The notes beneath the pieces were generated by a model, which ran no database searches, had not been told where the DNA came from, and was given only the letters and a program-made list of their open reading frames with translations. Below, one piece after another: positions 56,233-64,000 of a stretch of 64,000 nt of DNA; position 1 is the stretch's first letter, and each line of letters opens with the position of its first letter. Made by a program: the position numbers and the translations under genes. This DNA comes from Cunninghamia lanceolata. Its lineage: Eukaryota; Streptophyta; Pinopsida; Cupressales; Cupressaceae. The stretch is taken from assembly GCA_027924645.1 (NCBI GenBank), contig BSBN01000297.1, forward strand, positions 62,001 through 126,000, in the 5' to 3' direction.

Positions 56233-58610
56233 CATATAGGGTGGTTCTTTTTATTATTTTAATGTTCTTTAAACAAGTATGTTTCTTTTAAGTTTTTATT
56301 TCCAAATTGTAATATTGTGTTTGTTTCTACTAGGTAACTACAAGTATTTTCTAAAATGGATGCAAGTGCTAGCTCCATGGTTCAAGGAGAAATAATGATT
56401 TGAAGCTAATTTGAGTGGTTTGGATTAGGATGGTCACAAAGTCAGGAACATGTTTGAGAAGTGTTATGGAGCAGTTGCAAGATAATTTTAGCAATGTGTT
56501 GAGTGTTAGAATGAATATACAATGAGTTCATGATTGGAGGAAAGTTATATAGGAAATCTTGGTGATGGTCCAAGATGTTGCCAGGAGGCTTATGGAGATC
56601 TAATATGTTCATATCACTTGATGTAGGTGAGTTGTGATATTACTATGTTGCTGCTAAATATTTATTGTAGAAGTGTCTTTAGCTGCTATTAAAGATTGAC
56701 TAAGTTGCCAAAGTCTCTTCTATTGCTACTAAAGTGTCGCTAATGATTGACAATGATACCAAAGTGTTTTCAATTGCAACAAAAGATTTGATGTGTCGGT
56801 TAAGTGTTGTTGGAAGGCATATGATACTATTGAAGTATGTATGTTGTTGAAGTGCACATTGGTGGTTGTAGACAGTGACAATGTGGCAAAAAACCTACTA
56901 TGTCATAAAATGTCCCCCTAGGACTTTTACCTCCTAAGTTTAGCTCCTAGGTCCCCTTAATTTAATCATGCATGTTTAAAACTTGTCCTGAAGAAAATTC
57001 CCTTGAAACCCATGACAAATGGGGCTTAGGAGCCTATCTCAATGCTTAATCAAGACCAAAAATAGGCCTCTGGACTTGGACACTTGCGCCCTAGTCCAGA
57101 CCTATTTTACTGGGACCCAAATTTAAAAGTGTTGGTTAGTGACCGTTAAAAGGTTTCTCTTTGTTGGCCTTTTCAATTTGAATTACAAATGTTAGTGAGA
57201 ATGCATATGTAAACATGTTTAAGACTTCATTTTACTCCTAGTTGATGAAGGTGGACTTATGATCATCAAGCAAAGAGCATTCAAGGCATTCATTGTGTTG
57301 CAAAGTAGTATTGTGTTGTGTTTGTATGTGTTTGTTGTAGATTTGGCTCCATCAACTCATTTCCTCATGATATGAAGGCAATTCATCTCCATGAGTGGTT
57401 TCACCTCCAAGGTGATACCTATCTTGCATTTCAATCAATCTATCTTTTCATTTGATTTTGCCTCTGTCCGCCAAGGACCTGCACTCTATCTAACAACAAT
57501 GTTTAAAGGCTTGAATGCCATTCTGAGGCTTGACCAAGGCAAGCTCCTAAACACCACAACCCCCAACCCCTCTCTTATGATTGCAAACTACATGTGCAGG
57601 ACCTTGCAGAGAGGAGTTGCAGGAGATCAAGGCAGAGGATAAAGATTCAGGATCTAAAGAAAACAACAAAGAATATTCCTTTTTGGACAAAGGTGCCCAC
57701 CCCTATGTCCTCTCGATTGTTGTTGTCAAAAACTCTGAAGAAGGTTGCAGTCTTCATCAACTTATAGTTCCAAATCTATAGAAAAAGTGGCCTATTGAAC
57801 TAGGGTACCCACCCCAGTGTCCTTGAAGTTTCCACTTTCTGGAATCCAAATCCTAGTATGTTTCTAATATGCATTTAGTGCCTTCCTGTGTGATCATTTG
57901 TCATATTCTATCTGTTTGTATCCAGAATCACATAATTAGGGTTTAAGGCTTAATTGGATTAGGGTTTAACAAATTTATCAATACATTCCAACTTTCCTTA
58001 TCATTTCAAAGTGACACCAAACCTGTAGCTGAGTCCTCTTGCAACAATAGTGAATTAACTTAGTTTATGTCCTTCAATAATATGTGTGAAAGGAGGGTTT
58101 GATTAAATCTATCTAAACTATAATTAGACAACCTCATCATCCCCCTTTTTCATACATAAAAAAACTATAGGATGTGGGTTGTTGGTTATTTGTAGTCCTA
58201 TCATTGATTTTCATGAGGTCATGGTTGTAGATGCATACATGGTGGCTAAACATCTATTGGAATTCCTTGATGATGACTATTCAATTGAGAATGAAGGCCA
58301 TTTGGATGGTTTTGAGATTATGTGGGTTGTTCAATAGTTGCAAATCTGCAATCATTTCCATTCCAAAAGCAACATTTTGTCTTCCTTGGAGTTGAGTGGT
58401 CAAAGGGGGTAAAAATGAAACATTGATACACTTGAGAATTTTGGTTGGCTAACTAAGTTATTCTCATAGTTGATTCAAACATTGAGAATATGGGCATGCT
58501 TCTTTTATTTGCAGGAGCAAAGAGGAGGAAATGGAGCATGAAGATTTCATTGTAATACACCAAAAGGCTATTGTAATGGTATTGTACTACTTGTCTTGAC
58601 ACCTGATAGT
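56233..58610. other. No recognisable gene
   Basis: Open stretches at 57391-57642 and 57581-57781 (+) show no known family. A short phrase (GGTGCCCACCCC.. / GGTACCCACCCC..TGTCC) recurs about 120 bp apart near 57690 and 57808. Nothing else can be supported. Confidence 0.4.
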
Positions 58611-58959
58611 GATAGGATGTTTTAGATGATATAAGGCAGCAAAAACTAAGGATTGAACCCTTACAACAGAAGCCCAAAAAGGAACAACAAAGGCTCATGA
58701 ACAAAACGAGCCACCAACAACAACTACAACATTAATAGTCGATTAACACCAGAAAGTAAAAAGTAGCAGTCGGACAGCAGATAAATAGAAAGCAAATAAA
58801 CAAAGCTAGGGAGAAACAACCTCCCAGCCTTTGGACATAAATTCATATATTTTATCAAACTCTTTGATTTTCTCTTCATTTGCGCCATGGGAAAGGGTGT
58901 CATGTTCCTACAGCAGAGTCAAATTAAGCATAGCCAAGTGGCAAAGCATATTGTTTATG
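58611..58959 (-). other. Probable 3' untranslated part of the minus-strand ORF element
   Basis: On the minus strand this T/G-rich tract follows the charged ORF below. It reads like a plant LINE or transcript 3' end (GGTTCAATCCTTAG, CCTTATATCATC), without a clear poly(A). Confidence 0.3.
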
Positions 58960-60420
58960 AAACATCCAATGAGTGAAACTTCTACTCCAGGGAATCCACA
59001 CAGCCTCTAAGAACAATAATTTCATCCTCCTAAATGTCACCTTCCTCCTTAGCATCCTCTTGAGCCTCCTCAACAATCATCCCCTCCCCTGCTTGAGCAT
59101 GATTAACAGGTCCAAAATCCCCTCCATTAGTATCCTTGACTTGCATCTCCTTTTCCTCCACCCCTTCAATCTCCTCTGAGATCTCCTAAACCTCAATGTC
59201 ATCATCTTTAGACTGCTCACCCTCCTGAGTAGATGACTCAGAGTCACTTTTAGAGTAATCAATCAATTTAGCCTGAGGGGCAAGTTTGCCTGCAATTCTG
59301 CTAGACCTTCTAACACCCGAAGAGTAACCCTCATTCTTAGCTTTGGCCGCTGTTTTAGTTTTGGCTTTTTTAGGTGGTCCCTCATTTTCACTTTTTTGAT
59401 TATTATGGGCCCCCATTTTCTCCTCTGATTTGATGATCTCCACAGTAGACATCACCTCGTTAAATTTCTGTTTCTTCACTTTCACACTACCTTTGGAAGT
59501 AGGAGTATGATTGTCCTTCATTGTATTCTCCTCTAGGGAATCAAAAAAGGACACCCCTTTCAGTTTCTAGGTGTTAGGGGTAGATTGACAGGCTTTCTCA
59601 GAAGAGGTAGCAGCAATGGAGGGACTATCCACAAGGATTTCAACAATGGTGGGTTGAATTGGTTTCGGTGGGTCCAAGGCGAGATGAAACTTATACAGGC
59701 AATGGATAAGGCCTTGGTGAAGGGGAATAGGCTTCTTAGAGGGTTTCTTATCATACTTAGCTTTCACATGGTGAACAAAGTGTTCCAATGAAGACATCAG
59801 AAGAAAAGGAAAGCTAATAAGAGCATTTTGTCTAAAATGGTTAAGAAGGGGAAGATGGTAATTATAGAACCTAGTATAGCATCCCTCCAAGGTGAAATAC
59901 TTCATCAGCATGTAGCACATCTCATCCCAAGGCTCTGGGAGCTTGGCATGATCAAAGCCTCCTTGATAAGGGACCAGTTCCTCTCCCTCACCCAGAAAAA
60001 CCTTCTAATTTTGGTGGTCAGTGATCTTAGCCTTTCTCTTCAGTTTCATGCCTTTGGTGGAAAGGCCAATAGCCATAGCAATGACTTCCTCTGAAATTTT
60101 GAACCCAATCTTGCCAATTTTGACTCTACGGTTATCCTACGAAAGGGCACACTACACAGAAAGGTTTTCATCATGACCATTAAGGCATTCAAGGAAAGGA
60201 CTAATGCCTCCTTCTTTACAATAGTGCCACACTACTGCATTATCCTTGAATTCACTGCAAGAGATGGGTTTAGTACGAATTCTATCTCCCCCCACGATTG
60301 CCTTTCCTTCAAAACTACACAGCAGAAGATAATAACACTTAGGAAAATCACAGTGGCTTTCACTTTCTTCAAAGTGCCTTCTTCAAGAATTAACTTCGCT
60401 GGCATTAAGAAAAATGATAG
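58960..60420 (-). pseudogene. Decayed ORF with the cargo-ORF motif
   Basis: In sense order: a frame-shifted N-terminus (MPAKLILEEGTLKKVKA, about 60415), then WHYCKEGGISPFLECLNGHD, a stop, RVKIGKIGFKISEEVIAMAI followed by GLSTKG (about 60130-60055), DHAKLPEPWDEMCYMLMKYF, HHVKAKYDKKPSKKPIPLHQ, and a charged, Ser/Lys/Glu-rich C-terminus (59554-59186, ending SSTQEGEQSKDDD). The motif resembles ITKDAIRAVIGL in the copia-like cargo ORF and LSKNAICEVFDL in ORF A. No enzymatic domain is visible. It could be the coding part of another non-autonomous element. Confidence 0.5.
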
Positions 60421-60554
60421 TGAAATAAATGAGGTAATTATTTGGCGTCCTTAAGTCATCATTACTCAGATACACCTCTGTATTCTCCAATTGCTGCAAG
60501 TCCTTTCCATGCTCCAAAATCATACATTTAAAATTTTTATCAACATCAAATAGC

Positions 60555-60690
60555 CACCTCAGCTTATCACGGGATATCAATAGTGCCAGAATGGTATCTA
60601 TCAGAAAAGTACATTGCATCGTAATTATGATGTACTTAAGCAACCACCTCAACTTGCCACGAGAGATCAGTACTGCCAAGTTGGCATCCA
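60555..60690. repeat. Two-copy tandem duplication (~88 bp unit)
   Basis: CCACCTCAGCTTATCACGGG...GCCAGAATGGTATC and CCACCTCAACTTGCCACGAG...GCCAAGTTGGCATCC are diverged copies beginning about 88 bp apart. Confidence 0.6.
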
Positions 60691-60774
60691 CACTATAATA
60701 TGGCATCATTAAAAAGTCATTTCTTTTTGAATTAATGCCCCTATAGAAAGGGGGATATTATTGCATTGGCACCA

Positions 60775-61193
60775 ACATCACCAATTTTCAAACTGCTAAC
60801 CATGATTGGTAAGAGCATCAGCAACTTCATTCCCCTCTCTATAGATGTGAGAGAAATCCACCCTAGTAATACTCTGAATAAGAATTTGGATATCAGTAAT
60901 GATATCCTTTAGACACCACCCACACACTGAAACCTTGGTAACAACATCAATTTATGATTTTAGAATCTCCCTCTATGCAAATTCTGAATACCCAAATTGA
61001 TTGCCAGTTTAACACCCCATAAAAGTGTGGAGGCCTTAGCAAAATTATTGCTTTGGAGACCTAATCCTCCAGCATAGGCAGCAACAAGCTCCCCTCTATC
61101 ATTCCTGATAACCCCACCACCACTAGCCTTACCATTAGATTTTAAAGCCCCATCAAAATTTAGTTTGAGCCAACCAGACTTTGGGGGGTCCAC
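60775..61193 (-). pseudogene. LINE RNase H domain
   Basis: KLNFDGALKSNGKASGGGVI gives the first Asp, NNFAKASTLLWGVKLAINLG covers the Glu region (the usual A-E-A is A-K-A here, so the Glu may be lost), and IYREGNEVADALTNHG (about 60850-60800) the last Asp. Stops near 60963 and 60790 break it. Confidence 0.75.
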
Positions 61194-61789
61194 CTAGTAT
61201 TTAACCTTAAAAGTTGCTTTGAGTTGTCAAAGGCAAGGATTTGATTAAGTATCCCCCAATTAGCAGCCATACTTTCCTCTTGCTGGGTGAGAAGTTTGTC
61301 AGTAGTTTTGACATGAGAATTGGTAACACTTTCAATAAGGATCTTAGAGAGAGACTGGTAAACTTGAGAACAATCTTTGGCAACCTCTCTAAAAATTATG
61401 TTATTCCTTTCCTTCCACAAGGTCCAACCAATAAAGGGAAGGGTTTGGTTCCAAAGCTCCACTAACCAGGGTTGTGAGAATGGAGGAATCCAGTTAGCAA
61501 TGACTTCCTTAATATCTTTATTGCAAACCCATTGTAGCCCAAAGTTTAAAAGCACTCTACTCCATATTTCTCTGGCAAATTCACAATGCAGAATTGAATG
61601 AGGAACAATTTCCTCTTCCTTGAGGCACATGACACATCTATTAACCAAATAAAAACCCCTTCTTTGAAGATTATCTTGAGTTAAAATCTTATTATGAACC
61701 ACTGCCCACCAGAACACATTGACTTTTGGAATAAGTTTATGGTTCCACACTTTCCTCCAAAGCTCATCTTTGTGTTCATCTTTAATCAA
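61160..61789 (-). pseudogene. LINE zf-RVT domain
   Basis: A 209-codon open piece matching the plant LINE zinc-binding region after RT: LWRKVWNHKLIPKVNVFWW, then CVMCLKEEEIVPHSILHCEF, giving the C-x2-C...H-x4-C arrangement, and LWKERNNIIF. Probably helps bind nucleic acid. Confidence 0.8.
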
Positions 61790-61822
61790 CAGATGGTAAG
61801 AATATTTGACTGAGAAGAGACC

Positions 61823-63090
61823 TCATTTATCTACAATCCAAAGTAACTCATCCAATCTAGGAAAGAGGGGAATTCTGGTTCTCAACAACATCTGTTGAAT
61901 AGAATTCATTTGAGGGAGAAGCTCAGGTCGATTGTTACAACACTGAAGCAAGTTTTTCCAATTTCTAATTCCATATCCTTGTTGGATATAATGAGAAACT
62001 TTAGTACCAAAATAATGTTTGGCAATACCAGCAATAACCTCATTACCCTCTTGAGCAGAAAGAGCCTTGTCAGCCACCGAAGAATCCTCCCAAAAGTTTA
62101 TGAGGTTACCATCCCCGAGTTTCCACTTTAGCCCCTTTTTGATTAATCTTCTAGATTTGATCATTTTGTTCCAAATCACCGACCCCTGTGGGAGACCCTC
62201 CTGATAAAGGAAGTCATAGTTATCAACACCCTATAAATACTTATCTTTCATAATTTCCCCCCATTCTTTATTGTTGCTAATAAGATTCCAATTGATTTTG
62301 GACAAAAGGGCTTTATTCATATTTTGAATAGCTCTAATATTCAGACCACCATGAGTTTTGGGGAGGCAGACCTTCTCCCATTTGACCAAGGACATTCTCT
62401 TCTTATCTTCCACACTTGTCCATAAGAAAGTTCTTTGGATCTACTCCAATTTGTCAGCTATATACTTGGGCATTTTAAAAAGAGAGAAAGTAAGTGGGAA
62501 TACCTTGAACAGAGGCCTGAAGAAGTTGCAATTTTCCAGCACTACTCAGAAGCTTACCTTTCCATCCAACCAACTTCTTTTGAGTTCTTTCCAAGATACT
62601 ATTCCAAAAACCTAGAGTAACTTCCTTAACAGTTAAAGGGAGGCCAAGGTAGACTGAAGGAAGATCAGTAGCTACACATCCAAGGATGTTAATAATTTTT
62701 CTCTGAAGGTCCCCCAGAGTGTTGAAGAAAGAAACATTGCTCTTATGGAAGTTGATGTGTTGACTAGAAGCCTTGGCATAATCATTGAGGACATTTCTCC
62801 AACTACGGGCTTCCAAAACTGAGGAGATGCCAAAAAGGATGGTATCATCCACAAACTATTAAATAGACATAGGTGGGAGAGAAGAAGTTGGTTTTATCCC
62901 CATAATTTCCCTTGAAAGGATCTTTGAATGAACATACCCCCAAGAGCCTCAGCCAGCATGATAAAGAGATAGGGGGATAGAGGATCACCCTGCCTAATGC
63001 CCCTAGTGGGAGAGAAGAAACCTCTAGGAATCCCATTGACAAGAACCGAGAACTTAGTGTACCTAAATTTCACTGTAGCTCATTCAGGTA
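61823..63090 (-). pseudogene. LINE reverse transcriptase, C-terminal part
   Basis: KFSVLVNGIPRGFFSPTRG and IRQGDPLSPYLFIMLAEALG (about 63055-62935) are RT fingers/palm. After a frameshift near 62905, two stops directly precede the catalytic FVDDTILFG (about 62855). The sequence continues FHKSNVSFFNTLG, PSVYLGLPLTVKEV, GWKGKLLSSAGKLQLLQASV (thumb) and the connecting region (WGEIMKDKYL, WKLGDGNLINFWEDS). Stops near 62475, 62230 and 61823 interrupt it. Confidence 0.85.
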
Positions 63091-63110
63091 GAGCTTTGAT
63101 TCAAAACTTG

Positions 63111-64000
63111 AAAGGTACATTTCATCTTATCTTTCCTATATTACATTCATGTGCATAAATGAAATAATTTAAAGGGTTATATTTATCAAATTACTGCATT
63201 CATACAAGCGCATGTAACATAAGAAGGATTTACACAAATCTTTTCTAAACAAAGAACTAATCCTTATTGAATGTAAAATGTACATTGTCCCACACAAGTC
63301 GTGAGACTAACTTTACTTGTTCAATGGAATTGAAGAACAATATGTACATGAATAAGAAAGTAAAAAGTAAATGTGCATATAGGGAGGGAGACTAGTCATT
63401 GCCTGAGAATGACTGGTTTTGATGTGTCATCTTGTCCTCCTGCTGCCCCGAGCTGCCTCTGTCCTTCCTAGCTCCATGTTGCTCCTAGTTCCTGCATCTG
63501 GCAATAACAATGATGTTAGAGAAATGCTCTAATCAATGAGAGGTCTCAAACCTTACATGAACAAACACCTATGTGTGTACAAACTAATCTCCAAATGCAT
63601 TAAATAAGCAATGCAAACCTTGGATGTCGTAGAGAACAATCAAGCCATCAAACACATCCAAGGTATGCATTTATTTTCCTAACAAGTTTGCTTCATGTGT
63701 AGATATAGCTGTAATTATGTTTCTATTTTGATTCATCAGATTACATTATGAGTGGAGAAAATGTGGCTCCCACAAGGGTTGAGCCCATCTCATAAATATT
63801 GCAGAAGATCTCATGTATGTTCATCAGAAACGAGGATTAACTTGTACAACGAGATCTATTCATATACTTTTATAAGGAGCACACAGACTGCATGATAAAC
63901 AAGTGAATTTTCATGATATAAGACAACTGGAACATCTTGTTGCTCATCATAGTGTATTTCAGATCAAACAGAATCATCATGAGTTAATGAGGATATGTAA
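63111..64000. other. No recognisable gene
   Basis: AT-rich flank of the LINE; nothing I can support on either strand. Confidence 0.4.

Larger units (their letters stand above)
60715..63110 (-). mobile_element. 5'-truncated LINE (non-LTR retrotransposon)
   Basis: On the minus strand only the second half of ORF2 and the 3' end remain: RT from its middle, a connecting region, zf-RVT, RNase H, and a short A-rich end (ATTAATTCAAAAAGAAATG, about 60735-60717). The missing 5' part is typical of incomplete target-primed reverse transcription. I could not find convincing target duplications. Confidence 0.85.

Noticed and set aside
1..64000. Host plant genes, rRNA, organellar or bacterial DNA
   Set aside because: No exon-like conserved domain, rRNA or organelle sequence was recognised; all identifiable coding sequence is transposon-derived.

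Overview
The window looks like nuclear DNA from a seed plant with a large, repeat-rich genome. It is AT-rich, has no recognisable host gene, and is packed with nested LTR retrotransposons plus a LINE and a tRNA-derived SINE. A conifer or other gymnosperm is my best guess from the kind and density of elements, but nothing here proves the lineage.

Region 1 (1-36492) is a tandem array of a large Ty3/gypsy element that I assign to the Tat/Ogre group. The layout is [3' end of one internal region]-LTR1 (3001-4091)-internal 1-LTR2 (15352-15972 plus 23588-24060)-internal 2-LTR3 (35401-36492), with a repeat period of about 12.35-12.43 kb once a later insertion is subtracted. Each internal region reads: tRNA-Arg-like primer site, gag, protease, an extra RNase H with all four catalytic acids, reverse transcriptase, the ordinary RNase H stripped of its catalytic acids, integrase, a 1.6-kb spacer, and then a large extra ORF ('ORF A') that ends just before the next LTR. 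All copies are dead. Many stops are C-to-T changes, often at CAG.

A second element, 15973-23582 on the minus strand, sits inside LTR2 with a perfect 5-bp target duplication. It is a copia-like non-autonomous element with two LTRs, a tRNA-iMet primer site, a purine tract and a shortened gag with four zinc knuckles. In place of pol it carries a large unrelated ORF.

Region 2 (36493-45254) begins with the older copia element that the Tat array interrupts inside its integrase (to 38438, then its 3' LTR). After that come poorly resolved LTR-like, C-poor and decayed coding sequence.

Region 3 (45260-52889) is a complete chromovirus (Ty3/gypsy). It has 1.47-kb LTRs differing at about 22 positions, a 5-bp target duplication (ATGTT), a tRNA-iMet primer site, and one uninterrupted 1548-codon gag-pol ORF ending in a chromodomain. 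It is the only element here that could still be autonomous.

Region 4 (52890-64000) is older debris: a minus-strand coding scrap split by the chromovirus, a fossil Ty3 integrase (53.7-54.1 kb), a minus-strand SINE with 15-bp target duplications (56.06-56.22 kb), a decayed minus-strand ORF (about 59.0-60.4 kb), and a 5'-truncated minus-strand LINE with RT, zf-RVT and RNase H (60.7-63.1 kb).

The most interesting signal is the Tat element's unusual domain order, with the active RNase H before RT and a catalytically emptied RNase H after it. The second is that ORF A, the copia element's cargo ORF and the 59-60 kb ORF share a short motif, suggesting one cargo-protein family carried by unrelated elements.
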